A stretch of DNA of 64,000 nt from the NCBI RefSeq assembly GCF_015644585.1, contig NZ_JADOBI010000002.1, positions 62,001 to 126,000 on the forward strand, written 5' to 3'. Of this stretch, positions 17,849 through 27,264 are shown in pieces (the first letter of the stretch is position 1; each line of letters begins with the position of its first letter). The notes beneath the pieces were generated by a model, which searched no databases, had not been told where the DNA came from, and saw nothing but the letters and a program-made list of their open reading frames with translations. The DNA is from Rahnella laticis. Its GTDB lineage: Bacteria; Pseudomonadota; Gammaproteobacteria; Enterobacterales; Enterobacteriaceae. The position numbers and the translations under genes were made by a program.

Positions 17849-18439
17849 ATGCAAAATCAACTTGAAGACCGTCAGCAACTTAATGATCTGATGAATGGCT
17901 GGATGCACCGCGATCTGGGTAACTGGGAAGGGCTTCGCAATTTATTCCACCCGGACGGCACGATTGAAATCACCTGGTTTGAAGGACTGGCGAGCGATTT
18001 TGTCGATGGCTCAATGCGTATGGGCGCGTCGGATTTGCGCACCAAACACCTCATCGCACAACCCGCCGTCACGTTTAATGCCAGCGGAAACAAAGCGATT
18101 CTGGAAACCAACGCGATAATCATGGGCGAAAACGTAAAACTAAATCTGGGCTGTGAATGCCATAACCGTTTTTACGATCTGGCCGAAAAACGCGACGGCG
18201 TCTGGAAACTCTTCCACCGTCAGAGTGTTTACGATATGGGTACATTCACTTTCCCGCTGGGCCCGGTGGAAATAGACCAGGGCGTCGTGACGAAGTATCC
18301 GCGTGAATATGCCGCACTGGCTTATCTGCTGGAAAAAAGCGGTTTCCCGCTGAGCCGCATCTTTGCCACACGTGGCAGTGAACTGGAACAAAAAATGAAA
18401 GCCAGCGCGAAGGCCTGGCTGGCGGTGTATGCGTTTTAG
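17849..18439 (+). CDS. SnoaL/NTF2-like fold protein
   Basis: A 196-residue cytoplasmic protein with an NTF2-like alpha-plus-beta fold: an N-terminal helix with LNDLMNGWMHRDLGNWEGLRN, then HPDGTIEITWFEG, and later CHNRFYDLAEKRDGVWKLFHR. SnoaL-like proteins are small cyclases, dehydratases or isomerases, and the substrate is unknown here. I chose the ATG at 17849, preceded by CAGGAGTC; the upstream extension overlaps the LysR operator. It is probably the target of the divergent LysR gene. Confidence 0.7.
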   Translation: MQNQLEDRQQLNDLMNGWMHRDLGNWEGLRNLFHPDGTIEITWFEGLASDFVDGSMRMGASDLRTKHLIAQPAVTFNASGNKAILETNAIIMGENVKLNLGCECHNRFYDLAEKRDGVWKLFHRQSVYDMGTFTFPLGPVEIDQGVVTKYPREYAALAYLLEKSGFPLSRIFATRGSELEQKMKASAKAWLAVYAF

Positions 18440-18529
18440 TCGATAAAGCTGATCACTAAGGGTAATGGTGCCGGAGTCATTTTGGAGGATAATAGCGGAT
18501 ATTCGATTCACTATTAGAGGAAACCAGGG

Positions 18530-19129
18530 ATGACTCAGCCCATTGCGCACGAAGATTATTACACCGAAAAATACGGCCTGACCCGCACGCACTCTGAAAT
18601 CATCAACGCCACAAATTATGTCCAGCCGGGCAAAGCGCTGGATTTAGGCTGCGGCAGCGGGCGTAACTCGCTTTATCTGAATCTGAAAGGTTTCGACGTC
18701 ACCGGTTGGGATCACAACGCGATGAGCGTCGCAAAAGTGAATGAAATCATCGCTGCGGAATCACTGCAAAACATCGCAATGAGCGAGGCGGATCTTAATT
18801 CACACCGTTTCAGCGGCGAGTACGATTTCATTTTCTCCACCGTGGTGATGATGTTCCTGGAACGAGACAGCATCCCGCACATCATCGAAGATATGCACGC
18901 GGCGACAAAGTCCGGCGGCTACAACCTGATTGTCGCGGCCATGGACAGCCCGGATTATCCGTGTCCGTTGCCTTTCCCGTTTACCTTCAAACCGGAAGAA
19001 TTGCGTAATTATTACGAAGGCTGGGAAATCGTTAAATACAACGAAGACGTCGGCGAACTGCATAAACGCGACGAAAACGGCAACCGTTACAAACTGCGTT
19101 TTGCCACGCTGCTGGCGAGAAAGCGTTAA
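18530..19129 (+). CDS. tehB: Tellurite resistance methyltransferase TehB
   Basis: A 199-residue SAM-dependent methyltransferase. The glycine-rich SAM loop [14 protein letters not shown] lies near residues 37-50, and the family stretches [15 protein letters not shown] and a C-terminus ending [15 protein letters not shown] match TehB. TehB detoxifies tellurite, selenite and similar compounds by methylation. There is no adjacent tehA. Length matches E. coli TehB within a few residues. A strong terminator follows. Confidence 0.9.
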   Translation: MTQPIAHEDYYTEKYGLTRTHSEIINATNYVQPGKALDLGCGSGRNSLYLNLKGFDVTGWDHNAMSVAKVNEIIAAESLQNIAMSEADLNSHRFSGEYDFIFSTVVMMFLERDSIPHIIEDMHAATKSGGYNLIVAAMDSPDYPCPLPFPFTFKPEELRNYYEGWEIVKYNEDVGELHKRDENGNRYKLRFATLLARKR

Positions 19130-19153
19130 TTAAGCATTAAAACGTTTATTGCC

Positions 19154-19190
19154 AAAAAAGAGCCGACAGAGAAATCTCCGGCTCTTTTTT
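19154..19190 (+). terminator. Rho-independent terminator after tehB
   Basis: AAAAAAGAGCCG and CGGCTCTTTTTT arms form a 12-bp stem with a T-run, 25 bp after the tehB stop. The A-run on the left arm would allow use from either strand. Confidence 0.9.
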
Positions 19191-19430
19191 ATTTCCGTTT
19201 ACGCTGCGCAATTTAGGACTTCCTTTAACCTGTTCCACTCTTTCAGCAGCGTGAACAATCTTGCCAGAATGTCGAAGTGTGTGTGATAATACGCCGCGTT
19301 ATTTGCGACAAAAACAACGTAAAATCAAATTGTTAGGGTTTTTACGGCTATTGAGCGATGTGTAACAAAGCATCCGGAGATGGCTTCTATCTATCGTTTA
19401 CTGCCGCAGCGGCAACATTCAGAGACATCT
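19191..19430. other. Intergenic stretch without recognisable gene
   Basis: Between the tehB terminator and the next small membrane-protein gene I see no coding frame, RNA gene or clear repeat. It presumably holds the promoter of the downstream gene. Confidence 0.4.
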
Positions 19431-19793
19431 ATGAACTGGGACGTAATGAAGTGGTTGATTGGTATTTATCTGGGCTGTTTTTTGGGTCTTCTCAAAATGG
19501 CCTATTCAGATCCCAAATTCTACCTTGATTATATTGATAAAAAATTCTCGTACGTCTGCTACACCTGTTTCATTGTTTGTGGCGCGCTATGGGCCGGTCT
19601 CTTTTTATCCCGTGGCTATGTCATGGACAACATTGATTTAATTTCTGAACAACAGACATTAATAGATAAAGAATATAATTACGTCACTTCTTATCTGCTT
19701 TCCATGATCATCGGCTCCGGAATTTCGTTCGCGGCCAGCATTCTGTTTATCGACATTGCCCGCAAAAAAATCGCGGCGTCCGGCGAGGCATAA
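19431..19793 (+). CDS. Small inner-membrane protein, unknown function
   Basis: A 120-residue protein with three likely membrane helices: WLIGIYLGCFLGLLKMAY, YTCFIVCGALWAGLFLSR and YLLSMIIGSGISFAASILF. A short hydrophilic stretch separates the second and third. It is AT-richer than its neighbours. The frame is open from 19380, but there the only purine tract abuts the ATG. I prefer 19431, though the start is uncertain. No family recognised. Confidence 0.5.
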   Translation: MNWDVMKWLIGIYLGCFLGLLKMAYSDPKFYLDYIDKKFSYVCYTCFIVCGALWAGLFLSRGYVMDNIDLISEQQTLIDKEYNYVTSYLLSMIIGSGISFAASILFIDIARKKIAASGEA

Positions 19794-19868
19794 CGCCCGC
19801 ACGCCGGCTTCGGGAATAGATTCAATAATATGAGCTATCATTAGGGTTTAACTGATGAGGGCTCATAC

Positions 19869-20060
19869 ATGACTTCAGTTGCCAGTCTGACCGGCGGGAT
19901 AATATTCATACTCATCGCGATTGTGATGATCTGGATACTGTTCCGAAACCACCGAAGCAAGACCAACAGCAAGTTGCTGACTCCCGGCAACTGCTTACTC
20001 GCTGCCCTGACGGTCGTCTCGTTCATTATCGCCATCATATTCCTGAGCAGTTCATCGTAG
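19869..20060 (+). CDS. Small two-helix membrane protein
   Basis: A 63-residue frame with two hydrophobic helices (GGIIFILIAIVMIWILF and NCLLAALTVVSFIIAIIFL) joined by a basic loop. A GAGGG purine tract lies 10 bp upstream of the ATG. The helix-loop-helix layout and ribosome-binding site argue that it is real. It is followed by a terminator shared with patD. Function unknown. Confidence 0.5.
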   Translation: MTSVASLTGGIIFILIAIVMIWILFRNHRSKTNSKLLTPGNCLLAALTVVSFIIAIIFLSSSS

Positions 20061-20081
20061 ACTCCGCTTCAGAAACGCAAA

Positions 20082-20103
20082 AAGGCCGCCCGATGGCGGC
20101 CTT
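20082..20103. terminator. Bidirectional terminator between small gene and patD
   Basis: AAGGCCGCC and GGCGGCCTT form a 9-bp GC-rich stem with a 4-nt loop, flanked by an A-run on the left and a shorter pyrimidine stretch on the right. It serves convergent transcripts. Confidence 0.75.
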
Positions 20104-20128
20104 CTGCATTTGAATAATCAACGCCTTC

Positions 20129-21550
20129 TCAGTGTTTTATCATCACATGCCTGATCGCCGTGTAATCCTCCAGCCCGTACACCGACATGTCTTTGCCGTA
20201 GCCGGATTGTTTCTGGCCGCCGTGTGGCATTTCGCTGACCAGCATGAAGTGCGTATTCACCCAGGTGCATCCGTATTGCAGGCGGGCGCTGAGGCGGTGC
20301 GCGCGGCCGATGTTTTGCGTCCAGACTGACGAAGCCAGCCCGTAGTTTGACTCGTTGGCCCAGTCGAGAACCTGCTCTTCGGTATCGAACTCCGTCACGC
20401 TGACGACGGGGCCAAACACTTCGCGCTGAACAATTTCATCTTCCTGCCGCGCGCCTGCCAGTACCGTGGGCTGGAAGTAATACCCTTCGCCGGAGACACG
20501 TTCGCCGCCGGTCACGACCTCAATATGCGGCACCCGTTTTGCGCGCTGCACAAAACCTTCGACACGTTCGAGATGCGCCGCAGAAACCAGCGGGCCCATT
20601 TCGCTGTTTTCATCGGTGCCTAATTTCAGCGTGGAAACCGCTTCACCCAGTGCTGCGACCAGCCGGGCATAAACGCCTTTCTGCGCGTAAATGCGGCAGG
20701 CGGCGGTACAGTCTTGCCCGGCATTGTAGAAACCAAAGGTGCGCACGCCTTCCACCACCTGGTCGATATCCGCATCATCAAATACAATCACCGGCGCTTT
20801 GCCGCCGAGTTCCATATGCGTACGTTTGATGCCGCTGGTGGCCTGCGCAACAATTTTTTCGCCCGTTGCGACCGAACCGGTCAGGGAAATCATGCGGACT
20901 TTATCGTGATGCGTCAGCGCGTTACCCACCGTCTGACCGTCGCCAAACAGCACGTTCAGCACGCCAGCCGGGAAGAGATCCTGTGCCAGTTCGCCCAGTT
21001 TCAGCGCCGTCAGTGGCGTGATTTCGGAAGGTTTGATCACCACGCAGTTGCCCGCCGCCAGTGCGGGCGCGATTTTCCACGCCGCCATCATCAGCGGATA
21101 GTTCCACGGCGCGATAGATGCCACCACGCCCAGCGGATCGCGGCGGATCATCGACGTATGTCCGGCCAGATATTCCCCGCTGGTCAGACCGTTCAGGCAA
21201 CGGCTGGCACCGGCGAAATAGCGAAACACGTCGGCCACCGCCGGGATCTCATCGCCCAGCGCCAGATGATACGGTTTCCCGCAGTTCAGGGACTCGAGTT
21301 TTGCCAGCGCTTCGGCGTTGGCTTCGATGCGACCGGCCAGCGCCAGCAGCAGTTCGGCGCGGGTTTTCGGCGTGGTTTGTCCCCACTGCGTGAATGCGCG
21401 ATGCGCCAGATCGACGGCCTGTTTGGTCTGCTGCTCGCTGGCCTGCGCCAGGCGCACAATTTCCTGTCCGTTATGCGGGTTGAAAACCGGCAATGACGCC
21501 CCTTCTCCGGCAACCAGCTCACCATTAATCAGCATGTTCGTTTGCATCAT
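20129..21550 (-). CDS. patD: Gamma-aminobutyraldehyde dehydrogenase PatD (YdcW)
   Basis: A 473-residue aldehyde dehydrogenase that oxidises 4-aminobutanal to GABA in the putrescine transaminase route. It closely resembles E. coli PatD as I remember it, for example in the stretches [20 protein letters not shown] and [20 protein letters not shown]. The general-base Glu is E247 (MELGGK) and the nucleophile Cys is C281 ([11 protein letters not shown]). It is the last gene of the ydcSTUV operon, 10 bp after ydcV, in the same order as E. coli. A paralogue heads the same operon. Confidence 0.93.
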   Translation of the reverse strand: MMQTNMLINGELVAGEGASLPVFNPHNGQEIVRLAQASEQQTKQAVDLAHRAFTQWGQTTPKTRAELLLALAGRIEANAEALAKLESLNCGKPYHLALGDEIPAVADVFRYFAGASRCLNGLTSGEYLAGHTSMIRRDPLGVVASIAPWNYPLMMAAWKIAPALAAGNCVVIKPSEITPLTALKLGELAQDLFPAGVLNVLFGDGQTVGNALTHHDKVRMISLTGSVATGEKIVAQATSGIKRTHMELGGKAPVIVFDDADIDQVVEGVRTFGFYNAGQDCTAACRIYAQKGVYARLVAALGEAVSTLKLGTDENSEMGPLVSAAHLERVEGFVQRAKRVPHIEVVTGGERVSGEGYYFQPTVLAGARQEDEIVQREVFGPVVSVTEFDTEEQVLDWANESNYGLASSVWTQNIGRAHRLSARLQYGCTWVNTHFMLVSEMPHGGQKQSGYGKDMSVYGLEDYTAIRHVMIKH

Positions 21551-21559
21551 TTTTCCTTA

Positions 21560-22366
21560 TTATTTGCCGTCACCGGCCACATCAGACCCGTTTCTTGTCA
21601 GATACCACGCCCCTAAAATCGGGAACATGGTCAGTACCATCAGGCTCAGCGCGACGACGTTCGTCACCGGCACTTCACGCGGCCTGCCCAGCTGATTGAG
21701 CAGCCAGATCGGTAATGTCCGTTCGTGCCCGGCGGTGAATGTCGTCACTATGATTTCATCGAAAGACAGCGCGAACGCCAGCATTCCGCCCGCCAGCAGC
21801 GCCGTGCTGAGGTTGGGCAAAATGATGTAGCGAAAGGTCTGCCAGCCGTCCGCCCCGAGATCCATCGACGCCTCAATCAGGCTGTGCGTAATCCGCCGGA
21901 AGCGCGCAATCACGTTGTTATAAACAATCACCATGCAAAACGTGGCGTGGCCGATAACAATCGTCAGCATGCCCGGTTCGATCTGCGCGGCGTGAAAGGC
22001 GTTGAGCAGCGCCAGCCCGGTAATGATCCCCGGCAGTGCGATCGGCAACATGAACAATAATGTGATGCTGTTTTTGCCGTAGAAATTCCGGCGATACAGT
22101 GCCGCAGCCGCCAGCGTGCCCAGTGCCATCGCGATAATCGTGGCGTAGCAGGCGATTTGTACCGAGAGCCAGACGGCGTCGAGAATGTCGTGACGCCCGG
22201 CCGCCACGGCGAACCAGTGCAGCGTGAAGCCTTTCGGTGGAAAACTGAACGCTGCGTCTTCGGTGTTAAAGGCGTAGACGGCAATAATCAGCAGCGGGAA
22301 ATGCAGGAAAACCAGCCCGCCCCACGCGGAAAGTTTCAGTAACCAGGGTGCGCGTTTAGAGTGCAT
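21560..22366 (-). CDS. ydcV: ABC transporter permease YdcV-like
   Basis: A 268-residue inner-membrane permease of the spermidine/putrescine family (PotC/YdcV), with six predicted helices. The EAA loop that contacts the ATPase reads [20 protein letters not shown] near residues 165-184. It overlaps ydcU by 11 bp and lies between ydcU and patD, as in E. coli. The putative substrate is a polyamine or related amine. Confidence 0.9.
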   Translation of the reverse strand: MHSKRAPWLLKLSAWGGLVFLHFPLLIIAVYAFNTEDAAFSFPPKGFTLHWFAVAAGRHDILDAVWLSVQIACYATIIAMALGTLAAAALYRRNFYGKNSITLLFMLPIALPGIITGLALLNAFHAAQIEPGMLTIVIGHATFCMVIVYNNVIARFRRITHSLIEASMDLGADGWQTFRYIILPNLSTALLAGGMLAFALSFDEIIVTTFTAGHERTLPIWLLNQLGRPREVPVTNVVALSLMVLTMFPILGAWYLTRNGSDVAGDGK

Positions 22367-23300
22367 CGAAAGCCCCCAATCGTTTAACCATCGACAGATA
22401 AAGCGCGATCAGCACGATAGGCACCAGCGTAAACGCCGCAGCCATTGGCATATTGCCGATCGAACCTTGTTGTGAATACACCATGTTGCCGATGTAATAC
22501 CCCGGCGGCCCCACCAGTTGCGGGATGATGTAATCGCCCAGCGTCAGCGAGAAAGTGAAAATCGACCCGGCGGCAATGCCCGGCACCGCCAGCGGAAAAA
22601 TCACGTAGCGCAGCGTCTGCCACGGCTTGGCGCCTAAATCTTCCGATGCCTGGATCAGCGACGGCGGCAGGCGTTCGAGCGCGGCCTGAATCGGCAAAAT
22701 CATAAACGGCAGCCAGATGTAGACGAAGACCCAGAAGCGGCCAATCCCGGACGTCGACAACGTATTCCCGCCAATCCCCGGCAGGCTCAGCACCGCCGCC
22801 AATAACGGCTCCAGCCCGAGATGTTCCAGGAACCATTGCAGCACGCCGCCTTTGGAAAGCAGCAGCGTCCACGCATAGGCTTTGACGATATAGCTCGCCC
22901 ACATCGGCATCATAATGGCGATATAAAAGAACGCCTTTTTCTTGCCGGTAATGTAGCGCGCCATGTAATACGCAATCGGAAACGCCAGCACCGCGCTGAA
23001 AAATGACACCAGCAGCGCCATCGTCACGGTGCGGATAATGATGTCGGCATTCACCGGATCAAACAGCGCCCGCAAGTTGGCCAGCGTCAGCGTATTGGAT
23101 ACCGTCATGGTGAAGTCGTCGAAGGTATAAAAACCCTGCCACAACAGCGCAAACAGCGAGCCTAAATACACCGCGCCGAACCACAGCAGCGGCGGCACCA
23201 GCAGCAGCGCCAGATAAAATCCGGGGCGGCGATGCAGGAATGTCACCAGCGCCCGGCCACGCCGCGATCGCTTCTCGTAAGGAGTCATGCTGATATCCAT
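22356..23300 (-). CDS. ydcU: ABC transporter permease YdcU-like
   Basis: A 314-residue permease of the PotB/YdcU type with about six helices. The EAA loop reads [20 protein letters not shown] near residues 215-234. The basic N-terminus ([16 protein letters not shown]) precedes the first helix. It partners with YdcV to form the channel. It follows ydcT with only 3 bp between the genes. Confidence 0.9.
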   Translation of the reverse strand: MDISMTPYEKRSRRGRALVTFLHRRPGFYLALLLVPPLLWFGAVYLGSLFALLWQGFYTFDDFTMTVSNTLTLANLRALFDPVNADIIIRTVTMALLVSFFSAVLAFPIAYYMARYITGKKKAFFYIAIMMPMWASYIVKAYAWTLLLSKGGVLQWFLEHLGLEPLLAAVLSLPGIGGNTLSTSGIGRFWVFVYIWLPFMILPIQAALERLPPSLIQASEDLGAKPWQTLRYVIFPLAVPGIAAGSIFTFSLTLGDYIIPQLVGPPGYYIGNMVYSQQGSIGNMPMAAAFTLVPIVLIALYLSMVKRLGAFDAL

Positions 23301-23303
23301 CGT

Positions 23304-24326
23304 TTAACCCTCAAGCAGCGCCACCATGGCATCTTTGTCCCAACAGGCCACCACCGGTTGCCCCTGATGGAAGGTGTTTTTCACGCTGACCGAAAGGTTA
23401 TTTGCCTCACTGACAAACAGCTTTTCACCGCCTTCGAGCGCCAGTTCGTAGCGCGTTGCGGCGCCATGGAAATGAATATCTTTGAGAATGGCGCTGACCT
23501 GCACCGTATCCGTTCCGGCCACCGGTTGCGGCGTCAGGCGGATATGTTCCGGGCGGATGGAACGGCTGCCGGAAAGGCCGGTGAGTTTGAGGGAGAGATC
23601 AGAGGTGAGCACGTTCGCGGTGCCAACAAACTGCGCGACAAACGCAGTGCGCGGGTTGAGATACAGCTCGCGCGGCGTATCGACCTGTTCGATGCGGCCA
23701 TTGTTGAACACGGCGACGCGATCCGACATTGACAGCGCTTCGCTCTGATCGTGGGTAACAAAAATAAAGGTGATACCCAGCTCACGTTGCAGCTTTTTCA
23801 GCTCGCCCTGCATCTGCTCCCGCAGTTTGAGATCCAGCGCGCCGAGCGGTTCATCGAGCAACAACACGCCCGGCTGATTCACCAGCGCCCGTGCCAGCGC
23901 CACGCGCTGACGCTGGCCGCCGGACAAAAATGCCGGTTTACGGGAGGCGGTAAAACCGAGCGCCACGCGTTCCAGCGCTTCCATCGCCTTGTGCGTTCGC
24001 TCCTTTTTCCCCACGCCTTTGACCATCAGGCCATAAGCGACGTTATCGAGCACCGTCATGTGAGGAAACAGAGCGTAATCCTGAAAAACGGTATTCACGT
24101 CGCGCTCATACGGCGCGAGCTGCGACGCTTCCTGCCCGTGAATGCGGATGGACCCTGATGTCAGCGTTTCAAAACCTGCGATCAGACGCAGGCAGGTTGT
24201 TTTCCCCGAGCCCGAAGGCCCGAGCATAGAAAAGAACTCGCCGTCCTGAATATCAATGGACACATTATCGACGGCTTTCACATCCCCGAATAAACGGGAA
24301 ACATTGATGAACTGTACGGCAGGCAT
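23304..24326 (-). CDS. ydcT: ABC transporter ATP-binding protein YdcT-like
   Basis: A 340-residue ATPase of the polyamine/iron family (PotA-like). Walker A GPSGSGKTT is at residues 36-44. The signature LSGGQRQRVALARAL and Walker B LLLDEPLGALD follow, and a C-terminal TOBE domain is present. It drives the YdcUV permease. A 154-bp gap containing a palindromic repeat separates it from ydcS, so its expression may be lower than that of the binding protein. Confidence 0.92.
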   Translation of the reverse strand: MPAVQFINVSRLFGDVKAVDNVSIDIQDGEFFSMLGPSGSGKTTCLRLIAGFETLTSGSIRIHGQEASQLAPYERDVNTVFQDYALFPHMTVLDNVAYGLMVKGVGKKERTHKAMEALERVALGFTASRKPAFLSGGQRQRVALARALVNQPGVLLLDEPLGALDLKLREQMQGELKKLQRELGITFIFVTHDQSEALSMSDRVAVFNNGRIEQVDTPRELYLNPRTAFVAQFVGTANVLTSDLSLKLTGLSGSRSIRPEHIRLTPQPVAGTDTVQVSAILKDIHFHGAATRYELALEGGEKLFVSEANNLSVSVKNTFHQGQPVVACWDKDAMVALLEG

Positions 24327-24360
24327 AAAGTGCTCCTGGATGTTTTCACCGAAACCAAAC

Positions 24361-24480
24361 GCAAAATCATTTGAGTTGTATCAAGGCGGCAACTGAGTGA
24401 ATCCCCGGGAGCTTACTGAAGTAAGTGACCTGGGTTCGCGAACGCAGCCAACGCAGAGACGGCTCAAAGGATGAAGCGGA
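24361..24480. repeat. Intergenic palindromic repeat between ydcS and ydcT
   Basis: The spacer holds a hairpin centred on CTTACTGAAGTAAG, with outer arms of the CCCCGGGAG/GACCTGGG kind, then an AACGCAGCCAACGCAG-like tail. It resembles a short intergenic repeat I recall from Yersinia, Serratia and Pectobacterium genomes. Placement after a binding-protein gene is typical of mRNA-stabilising or transcription-damping repeats. The limits given are approximate. Confidence 0.55.
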
Positions 24481-25620
24481 TTATCTGCCGCCCATGATGG
24501 CGATATAGTCTTGTGTCCAGCGGCTGTAAGGAACGAATTTCCCGCCTTCGGCCTGCGGCGTTTTCCAGAAGGAAATGGACGCAAACTTATTGAAACCGTT
24601 GGTTTCGCAGCCTTCCGCGCCTAAGAGCGGGCTGGCTTTGCATCCGGCCGGAACTGCGGGCACGGAACCAAACCACGCGGCAACGTCGCCCTGCACTTTT
24701 GGCTCAAGCGACCAGTTCATCCACTGATACGCACAGTTCGGATGCTCAGAATCGGCAGCTAACATGGTGGTATCCGCCCAGCCGGTGACGCCCTCTTTCG
24801 GGAACACGGTGGCAATCGGCTGTTTCTCGCCTTTCAGCGCATTGGCCTGATACGGCCATGAAGAGCTGGCAACCACGCCTTCGTTTTTGAAGTCACTCAT
24901 CTGCACCGACGCATCGTGCCAGTAGCGGTGGATCAGCGGATGTTGCGCGCGCAGCAGTTTCAGCACGGCGGCATATTGGGTTTCATTGAGCTGGTACGGA
25001 TCGTCGATTTTCAGATCCGGCTGGGTGCTTTTCAGATACAGCGCGGCATCCGCGATGGCGATCGGGCCGTCATACGCCTGCACGCGTCCCTGATTCGGTT
25101 TGCCATCCGGCAGATTTTGCGCAACGAAAATGACCGCCCAGCTGTCCGGCGCGGTCGGGAAAGTTTTGGTGTTATACATCAGCAGGTTTGGCCCCCACTG
25201 ATACGGCGTGCCGTACACTTTTCCGCCAACGTTAAACCATGCGCCCTGCGTCAGACGCGGGTCAATACTCTTCCAGTTGGGGATCAGCGCCGGATTAATT
25301 GGCTGGACGCGTTTACCGTAAATCAGGCGTAACGACGCATCGCCGGACGCCGTCACCAGGTCATAGCCGCCTTTCGCCATCAGGCTGACCATTTCATCGG
25401 ACGTTGCCGCGGTTTTCACATTCACCTTGCAGCTGGTTTGCTTTTCAAACTGGGTCACCCAGTCGTAATTTTTGTCGCTTTCACCGCGCTCGATATACCC
25501 CGGCCAGGCCACAATATTTAACTGGCCTTCGCCTTTACCCAAACTTGCCGGTGTTTCCGCGGCCAGAGCGGTATTTAAAAAACTCAGCAGGCCCAAACAA
25601 ATAGCAGATAGCTTTTTCAT
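24481..25620 (-). CDS. ydcS: Periplasmic amine-binding protein YdcS-like
   Basis: A 379-residue periplasmic substrate-binding protein of the PotD/PotF family. The signal peptide (KKLSAICLGLLSFLNTALAAE) is followed by LNIVAWPGYIERGESDKNYD, typical of YdcS. E. coli YdcS has also been reported to make short polyhydroxybutyrate; nothing here tests that. It is expected to feed the YdcTUV transporter, with PatD acting on the imported amine's product. It follows the extra dehydrogenase gene by 34 bp. Confidence 0.92.
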   Translation of the reverse strand: MKKLSAICLGLLSFLNTALAAETPASLGKGEGQLNIVAWPGYIERGESDKNYDWVTQFEKQTSCKVNVKTAATSDEMVSLMAKGGYDLVTASGDASLRLIYGKRVQPINPALIPNWKSIDPRLTQGAWFNVGGKVYGTPYQWGPNLLMYNTKTFPTAPDSWAVIFVAQNLPDGKPNQGRVQAYDGPIAIADAALYLKSTQPDLKIDDPYQLNETQYAAVLKLLRAQHPLIHRYWHDASVQMSDFKNEGVVASSSWPYQANALKGEKQPIATVFPKEGVTGWADTTMLAADSEHPNCAYQWMNWSLEPKVQGDVAAWFGSVPAVPAGCKASPLLGAEGCETNGFNKFASISFWKTPQAEGGKFVPYSRWTQDYIAIMGGR

Positions 25621-25654
25621 CGGTTACTCCTGTCCTGTCGTCATAGATATGTTT

Positions 25655-27118
25655 TTAGAATTGTGGTTTGAACTTCGCCATGATGTGTCTGACTACGCTG
25701 TAATCCTGTAATGAATAACTGGAAAGATCGTTGCCGTACCCGGAGCGTTTTAATCCGCCGTGGGGCATTTCGCTGACTAAAGAAAAGTGGGTGTTAATCC
25801 AGGTGGTGCCGTATTGCAGGTGGGAAGAGATTTGCATTGCAAGGTCGATATTTTGTGTCCAGACCGACGACGCCAGCCCGTATTCTGATTCGTTCGCCCA
25901 GCTGACAACCTGCGCAATAGTGTCGAACCGCGTCACGCTCACGACCGGCCCGAACACTTCGCGCTGGACGATTTCATCACTTTGCAGACAGCCTGCCAGC
26001 AGCGTCGGCTGGTAATAAAAACCGGGGCCGGAATGCGACGCTGCGCCGGTAATACGCTCGATGTGCGGCTGGCTCAGCGCCCGCTCTACAAAGCTCGACA
26101 CGCGATCCCGCTGGCGGCTGCTGATGAGCGGCCCCATAAAGTTTTCGCTGTCGTTTTTGCGCGCGAAAGATAACTGCGAGACCGCCTCGCCCAGTTTTTC
26201 TACCAGACGCTCATAAATCCCGGCCTGCGCATACACGCGGCAGGCGGACGTACAATCCTGCCCCGCGTTGTAATATCCCCACTGGCTGACCGCCTCCACC
26301 ACATCGTCAATATCGGCGTCATTGCACACAATTACCGGCGCTTTACCGCCCAGTTCCAGATGCGTGCGTTTCACGGTTTTGACCGCAGCCTGAAGAATGC
26401 GCTGGCCGGTGACGATATCGCCGGTCAGGGAAATCAGACGAACGTGCGGATGGCTGACCAGCGCATTACCGACGCCCTCGCCGCTGCCGGTGATCACGTT
26501 AAGCACACCGGGCGGCAGGATTTCCTGTAACGCAGGCAGCAGCGCAAGAATGGTCAGCGGTGTGTGTTCGGAGGGTTTAAAGACCACGGTATTTCCCGCG
26601 GCCAGCGCCGGTGCAATCTTCCACGCCGACATCATCAGCGGGTAATTCCACGGCGCAATAGACGCCACCACGCCCAGCGGATCGCGGCGCACCATTGACG
26701 TGTGGCCGGGAAGATATTCGCCGGAAAGCTGCCCCTGCTGACATCGCACCGCACCGGCAAAGAAGCGAAAAACGTCGATGGCCGCAGGCAGATCGTCTTT
26801 CAGCGCCTGATGCAGCGGTTTTCCGCAGTTAACAGATTCCAGCTGCGCCAGTGACGACGCCTGTTTTTCGATAGCGTCGGCAATGCGCAAAAGCACCGAT
26901 GCACGTTCAGCCGGCGTGGTGCGTGACCAGCGCAGAAAAGCATTGTTGGCGGCGGTGACGGCCTGATCGACCTGAGAAAGCGAGGTTTCAGCGATTTCGG
27001 CAATGACTTCACCGGTGGCGGGATTGAAAATACTTTGCGTGGCGCCCTCGCCGGTCCGGAGGTCGCCGTTAATCGCATGTTTTTCAGAAAAACGGGCAAC
27101 AAATTCTGCATCCGACAT
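25655..27118 (-). CDS. Second aminobutyraldehyde-type dehydrogenase
   Basis: A 487-residue aldehyde dehydrogenase closely related to PatD across the whole length (shared [20 protein letters not shown]-like and SEMPHGG stretches). It differs at many positions and has about 13 extra N-terminal residues. The catalytic Glu (LELGGK, E255) and Cys (NAGQDCTSACR, C289) are intact. It is first in the operon, ahead of ydcS, a position without counterpart in E. coli. It probably oxidises a related amino-aldehyde, perhaps from another diamine or polyamine; the specificity is an inference. Confidence 0.88.
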   Translation of the reverse strand: MSDAEFVARFSEKHAINGDLRTGEGATQSIFNPATGEVIAEIAETSLSQVDQAVTAANNAFLRWSRTTPAERASVLLRIADAIEKQASSLAQLESVNCGKPLHQALKDDLPAAIDVFRFFAGAVRCQQGQLSGEYLPGHTSMVRRDPLGVVASIAPWNYPLMMSAWKIAPALAAGNTVVFKPSEHTPLTILALLPALQEILPPGVLNVITGSGEGVGNALVSHPHVRLISLTGDIVTGQRILQAAVKTVKRTHLELGGKAPVIVCNDADIDDVVEAVSQWGYYNAGQDCTSACRVYAQAGIYERLVEKLGEAVSQLSFARKNDSENFMGPLISSRQRDRVSSFVERALSQPHIERITGAASHSGPGFYYQPTLLAGCLQSDEIVQREVFGPVVSVTRFDTIAQVVSWANESEYGLASSVWTQNIDLAMQISSHLQYGTTWINTHFSLVSEMPHGGLKRSGYGNDLSSYSLQDYSVVRHIMAKFKPQF

Positions 27119-27152
27119 CGCTTACCCCACAGAGAAGACAATCATCGTGAAT

Positions 27153-27180
27153 TAACAAAAATGTTATTTGTTAGTAACAA
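27153..27180. promoter_or_regulatory. Overlapping palindromes upstream of the ydc operon
   Basis: TAACAAA-N7-TTTGTTA (27153-27173) overlaps TTGTTA-G-TAACAA (27168-27180), located 35-60 bp upstream of the first dehydrogenase start. The double dyad fits a LysR-type operator for the adjacent regulator. Confidence 0.55.
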
Positions 27181-27239
27181 TTCGTCTATTCACATTAGGT
27201 AATTTCTCTGAGGGCAACAAATAGCAATTACTGAAGGCT

Positions 27240-27260
27240 GCATTCGGAAAAAACGAATGC
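27240..27260 (-). terminator. Hairpin after the LysR gene
   Basis: GCATTCG-N7-CGAATGC forms a 7-bp stem just beyond the LysR stop at 27265. The loop is T-rich when read leftward, but no T-run follows the stem, so termination is uncertain. Confidence 0.35.
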
Positions 27261-27264
27261 TCCG

